Shown here piece by piece: positions 23,692-31,277 of a stretch of DNA of 64,000 nucleotides. Location: assembly GCA_963734055.1 (NCBI GenBank), contig CAVTFQ010000004.1, positions 434,001 through 498,000 on the forward strand, in the 5' to 3' direction. Under the pieces are notes generated by a model that did not search any database, had not been told where the DNA came from, and was given only the letters and a program-made list of their open reading frames with translations. The position numbers and the translations under genes are program-made. Source of the DNA: CAIWHR01 sp963734055. Lineage in GTDB: Bacteria > Pseudomonadota > Gammaproteobacteria > Burkholderiales > Casimicrobiaceae. The first letter of the stretch is position 1; the number at the start of each line of letters is the position of its first letter.

Positions 23692-25260
23692 ATGAGCGCA
23701 CTCCTGACCGTCGCCGACGTCGTCGCCGCGCAGGCACGGCTGCAGCCCGCGAAGACCGGCGCCCGCGACTCGCGCCGCGCGCTCACGTTCGCGCAGTGGC
23801 ACGAGCGTGCGAACCGGCTTGCGAACGCGCTCGCGGGCCTCGGCCTCGCGAAAGGTGACCGCGTCGCGATCCTCGCTCACAACGCCGTCGAGTGGATGGA
23901 GATCTACGTCGGGCTCGCCGCGGGCGGCTTCGTCGCCGTGCCGATCAACTTCCGGCTCGTCGCTCCGGAGATCGCGTACATCGCGCAACACTGCGAGGCA
24001 CGGGCCTTCATCGTCGAGGAGACGCTCATCGACCGCGTCGAGGCGATCCGCGCCGAGCTCGGTATCGTCGCGGGCGGCTTCATCCATTTCGGTGCGGAGC
24101 GCGCGCCCGCAGGCTGGCAATCCTACGAGGCACTGCTCGCACGCGCGTCGCCGGCGGCGCCCGACGCACGGGTCGCGCCCGAGGACACGTGGGCGCTCAT
24201 GTACACGTCGGGCACGACCGGACGGCCGAAGGGCGCAATCCGCAACCACGCGGGCAGCGCGTTGATCGCGCTCGTCTCGGCGCTCGACATCGGCTTCAGC
24301 GGCCACGACACCGGGCTATTCGTGATGCCGATGTGCCACGCGAACTCGCTCTACTTCTCGTTCACGTTCACCTACCTGGGCGCGACCTGCGTCATCGACG
24401 ACCGGAAGAGCTTCGATCCCGAGCACCTGCTGCGCACCCTTTCCGAGCAGCACGTGACCTTCACCTCGCTCGTGCCGACGCATTACATCATGATGCAGAG
24501 CGTGCCGGACGAGGTGAAGAGCCGCCACGACGTCGGCCGCGTGAGCAAGCTCATGATCTCCTCCGCGCCTGCACGGCGCGAGACGAAGCTCGCGATCATG
24601 GAGCAGTTCCCGAACTCGCAGCTCTTCGAGCTGTACGGCTCGACGGAAGCCGGCTGGGTCACGCTCCTGCGCCCGCACGAGCAGCTCACCAAGCTCGGCT
24701 CGGTCGGCCGCGAGTGGACGGGCACGGGGCCGGTGAAGCTCATCGGGGCGGACGGGAGAGAGGTAGCCGACGGCGACGTCGGCGAGATCTATTCGCGCAC
24801 GCCGTACGTCTTCGACGGCTATTGGAAGAACCCGGAGAAGACGGCCGAGGCCTTCCGTGGGGCGTGGTGCTCGGTCGGCGACATGGCGCGCCGCGATGCG
24901 GAAGGCTACTACCACCTGGTCGACCGCAAGAGCAACATGATCATCAGCGGCGGCGAGAACGTGTACCCCTCGGAAGTCGAGCGCCTGCTCGGCACGCACC
25001 CGGCCATCCAGGACGTGGCCGTCATCGGCATTGCCCACGACAAGTGGGGCGAGGCCGTGCACGCGGTGGTCGTGCTCCACGCCGGACGCGCGGCGACCGA
25101 GGCGGAAATCCTCGCGTGGTGCAAGGAGCGGATCGCCGGTTACAAGCGCCCGCGCTCGATCACGTTCATCGAGGAAACCGAGATGCCGCGCACGGCGACG
25201 GGCAAGATCCTCCACCGCGCGCTGCGCGAGCGTGTCGCGGGAACGCTGCGCGACGGCTGA
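23692..25260 (+). CDS. AMP-dependent acyl-CoA synthetase
   Basis: 522 residues, ATG 23692, 14 bases after the TPP enzyme. ANL-superfamily motifs: YTSGTTGRPKGAIRNH (AMP-binding P-loop), LFELYGSTEAGWVTLL, SVGDMARRDAEGYYHLVDR and the catalytic Lys in PRTATGKILHRALRE near the C terminus. Converts a carboxylic acid to its CoA thioester. Paired with a TPP-dependent lyase it suggests use of an unusual carboxylate; substrate not readable. Confidence 0.92.
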   Translation: MSALLTVADVVAAQARLQPAKTGARDSRRALTFAQWHERANRLANALAGLGLAKGDRVAILAHNAVEWMEIYVGLAAGGFVAVPINFRLVAPEIAYIAQHCEARAFIVEETLIDRVEAIRAELGIVAGGFIHFGAERAPAGWQSYEALLARASPAAPDARVAPEDTWALMYTSGTTGRPKGAIRNHAGSALIALVSALDIGFSGHDTGLFVMPMCHANSLYFSFTFTYLGATCVIDDRKSFDPEHLLRTLSEQHVTFTSLVPTHYIMMQSVPDEVKSRHDVGRVSKLMISSAPARRETKLAIMEQFPNSQLFELYGSTEAGWVTLLRPHEQLTKLGSVGREWTGTGPVKLIGADGREVADGDVGEIYSRTPYVFDGYWKNPEKTAEAFRGAWCSVGDMARRDAEGYYHLVDRKSNMIISGGENVYPSEVERLLGTHPAIQDVAVIGIAHDKWGEAVHAVVVLHAGRAATEAEILAWCKERIAGYKRPRSITFIEETEMPRTATGKILHRALRERVAGTLRDG

Positions 25261-25266
25261 GCCTGC

Positions 25267-25737
25267 ATGTCTTCGTACACGGCGACCGTGTCCTGGCAGC
25301 GCGACGACGCGCCCTTCGTCGACGGCAAGTACAGCCGCCGCCACCTCTGGCGCTTCGACGGCGGCGTCGAGATCCCCGGCTCGTCGTCGCCGCACACGGT
25401 GCGCGCGCCCTATTCCGACCCCGCCGCGGTCGATCCCGAGGAAGCGTTCGTCGCATCGCTGTCGTCCTGCCACATGCTGTGGTTCCTCTCGATCGCGGCG
25501 GGCCGCGGGTTCCGCGTGGACCGCTACGTCGACGACGCGGTCGGAACGATGGCACGGAACGCCGCGGGCAAGCTCGCGATGACGCGCGTCGTGCTGCGGC
25601 CCGACGTCGCGTTCTCGGGCGACCGACTGCCGGATCGGGCCCAGATCGACGCGATGCATCACGAAGCGCACGCCGAATGCTTCATCGCCAGTTCCGTCCT
25701 CTCCGAAGTCGTGTGCGAGCCGGTTCATGCAGCCTGA
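25267..25737 (+). CDS. OsmC-family peroxide-detoxifying protein
   Basis: 156 residues, ATG 25267, six bases after the ligase stop. Both conserved cysteines are present: SLSSCHMLWFLSIAA near residue 62 and HAECFIASSVLSEV near the end. OsmC/Ohr proteins reduce organic hydroperoxides. The N-terminal VSWQRDDAPFVDGKYSRRH is typical of the OsmC-like subgroup with SxSSCHML. Confidence 0.9.
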   Translation: MSSYTATVSWQRDDAPFVDGKYSRRHLWRFDGGVEIPGSSSPHTVRAPYSDPAAVDPEEAFVASLSSCHMLWFLSIAAGRGFRVDRYVDDAVGTMARNAAGKLAMTRVVLRPDVAFSGDRLPDRAQIDAMHHEAHAECFIASSVLSEVVCEPVHAA

Positions 25738-25987
25738 CGACCCCGCGGCATTGCCGATCCTGACGTCGGTGCTCACCTGTCCGCATTGCGGGTCGGCGAC
25801 GACGGAACAGATGCCGCTCGATGCCTGCGTCTTCTTCCACGAATGTGCTCACTGCCGCGTCCTGCTTCGTCCGAAGCCCGGCGACTGCTGCGTGTTCTGC
25901 TCCTACGGCACGGTCAAGTGCCCGCCCGTCCAGCTCGCGGCGGGCTGCTGTGTCGGGCGGACGGACTCGAGCGGGACGACGCCATGA
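25727..25987 (+). CDS. Small GDCC-motif cysteine-rich protein
   Basis: 86 residues, ATG 25727 overlapping the OsmC end by 11 bases. Twelve Cys in pairs: LTCPHCGS, ECAHCRVLL, PGDCCVFCSYGTVKCPP, and GCC. The GDCCxFCSYGxxxCPP pattern marks a small conserved family often found beside metal-resistance or redox genes; likely metal binding. No membrane segment. Confidence 0.75.
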   Translation: MQPDDPAALPILTSVLTCPHCGSATTEQMPLDACVFFHECAHCRVLLRPKPGDCCVFCSYGTVKCPPVQLAAGCCVGRTDSSGTTP

Positions 25988-26211
25988 AGCGCTTCGGAAT
26001 CGGCGTGCTCTGCGCGATCGGCGGCTTCCTCGTCGTCGCGGTCGCGAGCTACTTCCTCGTCCTCGAGTTTTCCTCAAATCGGCACGACCGCGAGCTCGAA
26101 GCGGCGATGACAAGCGTGTTGTTCTACGGGCCGGTCGGCGCCGTGCTCGCATTCATCGCCGGCATCATCGGCGGCGGCCGATCGGCGGGGAAGGCATATG
26201 GCGACGTATGA
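25984..26211 (+). CDS. Two-helix membrane protein
   Basis: 75 residues, ATG 25984 overlapping the previous stop (ATGA-type coupling). Helices at residues 5-28 (IGVLCAIGGFLVVAVASYFLV) and 44-66 (VLFYGPVGAVLAFIAG). No family recognised. Confidence 0.6.
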   Translation: MKRFGIGVLCAIGGFLVVAVASYFLVLEFSSNRHDRELEAAMTSVLFYGPVGAVLAFIAGIIGGGRSAGKAYGDV

Positions 26212-26725
26212 CGATCGCACCCCGGTCGAGATCGTTGCCTACTCTGCGGACTGGCCGCAACGGTTCGCGGCCGAGAGCGAGATCCTCGCCCGCGTGTTCC
26301 CGCCGGGCGCGTTCACGATCGAACACATCGGCAGCACGGCGGTGCCGGGCCTCGGCGCCAAGCCGATCGTCGACATCCTGATCGGCGCGCCCGCGATCGC
26401 GGACATCGAGGCACGCATCGTCGCGATGGAAGCGCTGGGCTACCGGTACGTGCCCGAGCACGAGGCGGAGCTGCCACATCGGCGGTTCTTCGAGAAGCCC
26501 GTACGCCGGCCCCGGCAGTATCACGTCCACGCGGTGCGGAAGGACAGCCCGTTCCGGCGGGAGCACCTCGCGTTTCGCGACGCCCTGCGTGCCGACGCCG
26601 CGCTCGCCGCCGAGTACCTCGCGTTGAAGCGCGCGCTCGCCGCGCGCTATTGCAGCGACCGCGAGGGCTACACCGACGCGAAGGCCGCGTTCATCCAGGC
26701 CGTCGTGCAACGTGCATGCGCGTGA
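26198..26725 (+). CDS. GrpB/UPF0157 family protein
   Basis: 175 residues, ATG 26198, overlapping upstream gene by 14 bases. Nucleotidyltransferase-like family: VEIVAYSADWPQRFAAE, IEHIGSTAVPGLGAKPIVDIL (GS...D metal-site-like), YHVHAVRKDSPFRREHLAFRDAL. Sometimes linked to dephospho-CoA kinase in other bacteria; role unclear. Confidence 0.9.
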   Translation: MATYDDRTPVEIVAYSADWPQRFAAESEILARVFPPGAFTIEHIGSTAVPGLGAKPIVDILIGAPAIADIEARIVAMEALGYRYVPEHEAELPHRRFFEKPVRRPRQYHVHAVRKDSPFRREHLAFRDALRADAALAAEYLALKRALAARYCSDREGYTDAKAAFIQAVVQRACA

Positions 26726-27354
26726 TCGAGACCCCGACGCTCACGCTCGAGCCGCAGGTCGCAGCACACGCCGACGAGATGTTCGCCGTCCTCTGCGACC
26801 CGGCGATCTACGAGCACGAGAACGCGCCGCCGCCGTCGATCGAGTGGCTGCGCGAGCGATACCGCAGGCTCGAGACGCGGTGCTCCGCCGACGGCCGAGA
26901 GGAGTGGCTCAACTGGGTGATCCGGCTGCCGAGTTGCGAGCCCATCGGCTACGTGCAGGCCACCGTCCATGCCGACGGCCGGGCCGTCGGCCTCCGCACT
27001 GCCGCGACCGATCGTTGCGTCGCGCCGTCGGCCTCATCCGGCGACTCGCGATCGCTCGCTCCCCCTCGCCTTCGGCCGGGGCCCCGGCTCGCCGCTCACG
27101 CCGTTATCGCCTACGAGCTCGCCAGCCGCTACTGGGGCCGCGGGCTCGCGCGCGCGGCCGTGGAAGCAATGATCGGCGAGCTGGTCGCGCGGCACGGCGT
27201 CCGCACGCTGTCGGCGGTGCTGAAACGCACGAACGCGCGCTCGCTGCGGCTGCTCGAGCGGCTCGGGTTCGCCCTCGCCCCGTCCGACGTCCGCGACCTC
27301 CGCGAGATCGAACCCGGCGAGATCCTGATGCTCCGGGATGCGCGATGCGCCTGA
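26716..27354 (+). CDS. GNAT acetyltransferase with an inserted segment
   Basis: 212 residues, ATG 26716 overlapping grpB-like stop. RimJ/RimL-like: LTLEPQVAAHADEMFAVLCDP, WLNWVIRLPSCEPIGYVQATV, then ELASRYWGRGLARAAVEAMI and TNARSLRLLERLGF. Between strand 4 and the acetyl-CoA loop lie about 37 extra residues (coded 26984-27100) of Ser/Pro/Arg-rich sequence not found in the family; the insert keeps the frame. It may disable the enzyme. Confidence 0.75.
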   Translation: MRVIETPTLTLEPQVAAHADEMFAVLCDPAIYEHENAPPPSIEWLRERYRRLETRCSADGREEWLNWVIRLPSCEPIGYVQATVHADGRAVGLRTAATDRCVAPSASSGDSRSLAPPRLRPGPRLAAHAVIAYELASRYWGRGLARAAVEAMIGELVARHGVRTLSAVLKRTNARSLRLLERLGFALAPSDVRDLREIEPGEILMLRDARCA

Positions 27355-27680
27355 CGTTCCGGCACGTGAAGCTCGTCCACACGGCCATCTTCGTGGCCCT
27401 GAGCGCCTGCGTTCTCTACGTCCTCTATTCAGGCGCGACCGCGCGTGTCACGACGTGGACGTGGGTCGCGATCGCCGCGATCGTCGTCGAGGGCGTGGCG
27501 CTGGCGGTCTCCGGCGGCCGGTGCCCGCTCACGCGGCTCGCGGAGCGGCTCGGGGCGACCGACGGATCGGTGGCCGATCTGTTCCTGCCGAAGTGGTTCG
27601 CCGACCGGATCTTTCCGATCTGCGGAAGCGCGTTCCTGATCGGGTGCGGCCTGCTCGCGGCGCGACTCCTCGGCGCGTAG
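27345..27680 (+). CDS. Membrane protein (DUF2784-like neighbour type)
   Basis: 111 residues, ATG 27345 overlapping the GNAT stop. Three hydrophobic helices (about 8-29, 36-56, 88-108) and the polar motif CPLTRLAERLGA with FLPKWFADRIFPICG. Small proteins with a CPLT loop occur widely; no function known. Confidence 0.6.
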   Translation: MRLTFRHVKLVHTAIFVALSACVLYVLYSGATARVTTWTWVAIAAIVVEGVALAVSGGRCPLTRLAERLGATDGSVADLFLPKWFADRIFPICGSAFLIGCGLLAARLLGA

Positions 27681-27691
27681 ACTGCGCGATC

Positions 27692-27840
27692 ATGCCGACG
27701 CTCGAGAGCGCTGCCGCGGTCCTCGCCTCGCTCGACATCCGAGCGCGCCCCTCCATGAGAAGCCGTGGCGATCGCGCGAGTTCGGCATCCTCGATCCCGA
27801 CGGCAATCTCGTGACGTTCGCAGATCATCGGCATGGCTGA
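27692..27840 (+). pseudogene. VOC/glyoxalase remnant with internal deletion
   Basis: ATG 27692 gives LESAAAVLASLDI, an N-terminal piece, then a frame change leads to PLHEKPWRSREFGILDPDGNLVTFADH and TGA 27838-27840, the conserved end of glyoxalase-like proteins. About 60-70 internal codons are missing. Too short to fold as a VOC protein. Confidence 0.75.
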
Positions 27841-28060
27841 GCAGTTCGCCTTCGACGTGTTCGGCAAGCGGGTGGTGGTCGAACGCACGACCGGCGGCTG
27901 GCAGGCGTGGAGGCCCGGGCCCGACGGCAAGCGATCGCCGGTGGAGATCGAGATCCCCGCGTTCATCGCGGCGGACGAGCTCCTCCAATACCTCGACGAC
28001 CTCTACCACGAGCTCGCCACGCCGGCGAATCCCTGCGTCCGGCGCGTGCCCGCCGATTGA
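27833..28060 (+). CDS. Small conserved protein, DUF7661-like
   Basis: 75 residues, ATG 27833 overlapping the VOC-remnant stop. Reads EQFAFDVFGKRVVVERTTGGW, PGPDGKRSPVEIEIPAFIAADELLQYLDDLYHE. Matches my recollection of the DUF7661 family of short proteins; function unknown. Confidence 0.6.
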   Translation: MAEQFAFDVFGKRVVVERTTGGWQAWRPGPDGKRSPVEIEIPAFIAADELLQYLDDLYHELATPANPCVRRVPAD

Positions 28061-28157
28061 ACGCGGTGCTCGCGACGCGCAGATCGTTGCCGGGGCCGCC
28101 GGTTGACGCGGCCGCGCGCCTGCGCGAGCATCTTCCGCTTTCCCGAGGAGTCCTCGC

Positions 28158-28304
28158 ATGCGATCGGCGGCAGCGGTACTCGGCGGAATGGCCGCTTGGA
28201 ACGAGTGGGTCGAGCGCACCAATCCGCCCGCGCGCGGCTGCGTCGGTGCGCCGCTCTACCGGCCGGGATTGCCGGTCGAGATCATGGTGACGGCCGCGCG
28301 GTAG
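28158..28304 (+). pseudogene. RidA-like C-terminal remnant
   Basis: A 48-codon open frame: GGMAAWNEWVERTNPPARGC...PLYRPGLPVEIMVTAAR. This is the last third of a RidA-type protein (NPPAR loop and LPVEIxVxA end). No N-terminal part remains upstream (28061-28157). Distinct from both RidA cassettes by sequence. Confidence 0.7.
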
Positions 28305-28313
28305 ACCCGATCG

Positions 28314-28862
28314 ATGGAACCGCGATTCGCGGCCGACGGCATCGTCGTCCGGCCCCATGCGCCCACCGACGTGGCGCCGATGTGCGCTGCGGTGGTGGAG
28401 TCGATGGCCACGGTCGGCCGCTGGATGGCGTGGTGCCATCGCGACTACTCGCTGCGGGACGCGGAAGCGTGGTGCGCGCGCTGCGCCGCAGCGTGGGCGA
28501 CCGAGGGTGACCGCGAGTTCGGGATCTTCGATGCCGTCACCGGCGACGTGCTCGGCTGCATCGGGGTGAACCAGATCAACCGCGTCAACCGCATCGGCAA
28601 TCTCGGGTATTGGGTCCGGGCGGCGCGCGAGGGAGGCGGCATCGCGACGAAGGCGGCGCAGCTCGTCGCGCGATATGCATTCACCCAGCTGGCGTTGGCC
28701 CGGCTCGAGATTGTCATCCTCGACGGCAACGCGGGAAGCCGGCGCGTCGCCGAGAAGGTCGGCGCACGTTTCGAGTGCGTCGCGCGACACCGGCTGCAGT
28801 GGCGGGGCGAGGCGCGCGACGCGGCCGTCTACGGGCTCCTGCCGGCCGACCTCGCCCGTTGA
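28314..28862 (+). CDS. GNAT acetyltransferase, RimJ/RimL type
   Basis: 182 residues, ATG 28314. GIVVRPHAPTDVAPMCAAV at the start, FGIFDAVTGDVLGCIGVNQIN, acetyl-CoA loop region LGYWVRAAREGGGIATKAAQLVARYAF, then LEIVILDGNAGSRRVAEKVGARFE. Protein or small-molecule acetyltransferase of unknown substrate. Intact. Confidence 0.9.
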   Translation: MEPRFAADGIVVRPHAPTDVAPMCAAVVESMATVGRWMAWCHRDYSLRDAEAWCARCAAAWATEGDREFGIFDAVTGDVLGCIGVNQINRVNRIGNLGYWVRAAREGGGIATKAAQLVARYAFTQLALARLEIVILDGNAGSRRVAEKVGARFECVARHRLQWRGEARDAAVYGLLPADLAR

Positions 28863-28865
28863 CCG

Positions 28866-29231
28866 ATGCGCCGTGTCGCCATCGCCTTCGCCGCCTTCGT
28901 GCTCGCACACGTCGTATTCGCGTTCGCAATGCGCGAGACTTTCGGCACCGCGGGCGCACTGACCGTGGGCGCCGTCGGCATCGGCGCACTCGTCATCGTC
29001 GGCGTTCCCGCGTTCGTCCTGTTCCGGCGCCGTGGCTGGCTCGCCTGGTGGCAGTTCGCCGCGGGCGGCGCCGTGCTCGGACTCGCGTGCGTCGTGCCGC
29101 TCGCCGCCGCAGGCGCGACGTTTGCCGCCGCGCTCGCGCCCGCCTTCGCCGCACTGGGCATGCTGCACGCGGTGCTGTTCTGGCTCGTCGCCGTCTGGCG
29201 CAACAAGGCCCTCGTCCCGGCGAAGGCATAG
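28866..29231 (+). CDS. Four-helix membrane protein
   Basis: 121 residues, ATG 28866, three bases after the GNAT stop. Helices at about 4-21, 29-52, 59-85 and 90-113, rich in Ala/Val/Phe. Likely translated with the GNAT gene. No family recognised. Confidence 0.6.
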   Translation: MRRVAIAFAAFVLAHVVFAFAMRETFGTAGALTVGAVGIGALVIVGVPAFVLFRRRGWLAWWQFAAGGAVLGLACVVPLAAAGATFAAALAPAFAALGMLHAVLFWLVAVWRNKALVPAKA

Positions 29232-29300
29232 CGCCGTCCTTTGCAGCGGCCTGCGGGGAGAGTACGCTACCGATTCGCGTGCAGCCGGCGCTGGAGGCCC

Positions 29301-29576
29301 ATGGAGCCGATCGCCGTCCTGGTCGTCCTGCCGATCGCCATTGGCATCGTCTCGGAGCTGCTCTTCCGGGACACGACGCACGCGTCGTTTGCGGCCGCGC
29401 TCGGCACGACGCTGGTCCTGTTCCTCCTCCTGCGCCTGCTCGCTCCGGCCGGGCTTTGGAACTGGCTTGCGGTGCTGCTCGTCTCACCACTCGCGATCGC
29501 TTCCGCGCTTGCGGCCGTGCTGGTCCTCTACGGGCACAAGCATTCGCGCCGCCGACGACGGCGTCACGACGTCTGA
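29301..29576 (+). CDS. Small membrane protein with basic tail
   Basis: 91 residues, ATG 29301 (in-frame start 29241 gives an Arg-rich extension without conservation). Hydrophobic segments 2-20, 29-50, 54-78; tail HKHSRRRRRRH. Weak ribosome site GGAGG (29291-29295). No family recognised. Confidence 0.5.
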   Translation: MEPIAVLVVLPIAIGIVSELLFRDTTHASFAAALGTTLVLFLLLRLLAPAGLWNWLAVLLVSPLAIASALAAVLVLYGHKHSRRRRRRHDV

Positions 29577-29707
29577 AGGCGGGCGGCGCTCGCCCGCGAC
29601 CCGTCGTCGTGATCGCGCGGAGGCCGTCCGGCACCGGGGCGTTCGCAAGGACCGCTTGATGCAACGTATCCTGCACTCGGTGCCGCAACCGTGATCGCGA
29701 CTTGCCG

Positions 29708-30133
29708 ATGACAGTCACCGATTTCATGGAGCGCTACCAGCGTGCGTGGGAGACGAGCAACGAGCACGCGCTGCTCGCGCTCTTCGCCCCCGACGGCGTC
29801 TACCACAACACGCCATTTGCGGAGCAGCGCGGCCACGCTGCGATCGCCGCGTACTGGCAGCGCACCAAGCTGCAACGCGACATCCGCGTACGCTGCGAGC
29901 TCCTCTCGGAGCACGCGCGCGGCGGCATCTTCCACTGGCACGTCACCTACGAGGTCGCCTCCGAGGAGCTCTTCCGCATCTGGGCCGCGTCGACGGGCAC
30001 GAACCTGATCGCGCGTAACCCGGGCGATCCGCTGCCGCGGCTCGCGCTCGACGGGATCGCCGTCGTCGACTGGAACGACGCCGGACTATGCCAGCACTTC
30101 CGTCTCTGGTGGCACAGCGTCGTCGCCCCCTGA
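29708..30133 (+). CDS. SnoaL-like (NTF2 fold) protein
   Basis: 141 residues, ATG 29708. SnoaL pattern: DFMERYQRAWETSNEHALLALFAPDGVYHNTPF, AEQRGHAAIAAYWQRT and DGIAVVDWNDAGLCQHFRLWWHS. Cone-fold enzyme or binder of unknown substrate. The 131 bases before it hold nothing supported. Confidence 0.85.
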   Translation: MTVTDFMERYQRAWETSNEHALLALFAPDGVYHNTPFAEQRGHAAIAAYWQRTKLQRDIRVRCELLSEHARGGIFHWHVTYEVASEELFRIWAASTGTNLIARNPGDPLPRLALDGIAVVDWNDAGLCQHFRLWWHSVVAP

Positions 30134-30146
30134 CGGGAACCGCACA

Positions 30147-30530
30147 ATGACGGCGGGCGGCAAGCCTCCGGATCACGCGCGCCTCGACCGCGTCGTCGCG
30201 GAGGCGCGTCGCGCGCGCGAGGAGCGCGAGAGCGGCTATCGCGAGCGCGCGCTCGCGATCTATCCCTGGATCTGCGGCCGCTGCGGCCGCGAGTTCGACC
30301 GCACGACCGTGCGCCAGCTCACCGTCCACCATCGCGATCACAATCACGACAACAATCCGGCCGATGGCAGCAACTGGGAGCTCCTCTGCGTCTACTGCCA
30401 TGACAACGAGCACCAGCGCCAGGCGGAGCGCGCGCAGGGGATCGACTCGGCTTCGAGCGCCGACGCGCCGACGCTGGCGACGCACAAGCCGTTCGCGGGT
30501 CTCGACGAGCTCCTGAAGCGGAAGCGATGA
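30147..30530 (+). CDS. HNH nuclease, YajD family
   Basis: 127 residues, ATG 30147. Zinc-knuckle Cys pairs ICGRCGREF and LCVYCHDNEH bracket the HNH core LTVHHRDHNHDNNPADGSNW, giving the ββα-metal fold. YajD proteins are host-encoded; their physiological target is unknown. Ends overlapping the next start by four bases. Confidence 0.9.
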   Translation: MTAGGKPPDHARLDRVVAEARRAREERESGYRERALAIYPWICGRCGREFDRTTVRQLTVHHRDHNHDNNPADGSNWELLCVYCHDNEHQRQAERAQGIDSASSADAPTLATHKPFAGLDELLKRKR

Positions 30531-30892
30531 GCGCGCGCGCGCTCGCCGACGCGCTGGTCGCGCTGCACGCACTTTTCGTCGTCTTCGCCGTCGCGGGCGG
30601 CGCGCTGGTCGTCTGGCGGCCGTGGATCGCGTTCGTGCATCTGCCGGCGGCCGCCTGGGCCGCCTGGGTCGAGCTCTCCTCGTCGCCCTGCCCCGTGACG
30701 CCGCTCGAGAATCAGTGGCGGCGGGCCGCGGGCGAGTCGGGCTACGCAGGAGGATTCATCGAGCACTACGTCGTCCCGGTGCTCTATCCCGAGGGGCTCA
30801 CGTCGCGGATCCAGCTCGGATTCGGGATCGCCGTCATCGTCATCAACGCCATCCTCTACGGGCTCGCCTGGCGGCGGGCACGAAAGCCCTGA
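30527..30892 (+). CDS. DUF2784 membrane protein
   Basis: 121 residues, ATG 30527 (ATGA overlap). DUF2784 pattern: ALADALVALHALFVVFAVAGG, FVHLPAAAWAAWVELSSSPCPVTPLEN, AGGFIEHYVVPVLYPEGLTSRIQL. Three membrane helices and the conserved CPLT/CPVT-LE motif. Role unknown. Confidence 0.9.
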   Translation: MSARALADALVALHALFVVFAVAGGALVVWRPWIAFVHLPAAAWAAWVELSSSPCPVTPLENQWRRAAGESGYAGGFIEHYVVPVLYPEGLTSRIQLGFGIAVIVINAILYGLAWRRARKP

Positions 30893-31036
30893 CGACGAGC
30901 GTTCGCCGGGAATCGCTGCGGCAAGCGATTTGCGCGACAATGGCGGCTGGCCGCAGGGACCGTGGCCGGCGCGAACCCCGCACCGGCCCCGACGGACGGC
31001 CACGGCGCAATCCGCGCCAGTACTAGGAGAGTGCTC

Positions 31037-31198
31037 ATGACCCTTTGTCCCGTCGCGATCGCGGTCGGCTGCAAGAAGTGCCCGGCGTTTCCGATCTGTC
31101 CGCTGAAAGGCGTGATCGGCGACTACATGAAGGAGGACACGGACAAGCCCGCGCCCTCCGGCAAGGCCAAGCCCCAAGCCAAGGGCGCGAAAAAATAG
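31037..31198 (+). CDS. Small cysteine-motif protein
   Basis: 53 residues, ATG 31037 with AGGAGAG upstream. Reads MTLCPVAIAVGCKKCPAFP and CPLKGVIGDYM, then a Lys/Pro/Ala-rich tail. Four Cys could bind a metal or Fe-S cluster. Similar short proteins are, from memory, common in proteobacteria. Confidence 0.65.
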   Translation: MTLCPVAIAVGCKKCPAFPICPLKGVIGDYMKEDTDKPAPSGKAKPQAKGAKK

Positions 31199-31277
31199 CG
31201 GCGCCCGGCGCGCCGCCCGCACAACGAAGCCGAACACGGCTCGCCAAGGAGGCCGGGGCCCACCCCGGACGAACGCG

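Noticed and set aside
21767..23737. Long minus-strand frame opposite the TPP enzyme
   Set aside because: Antisense shadow typical of high-GC DNA; the plus-strand frame has all TPP-enzyme motifs.
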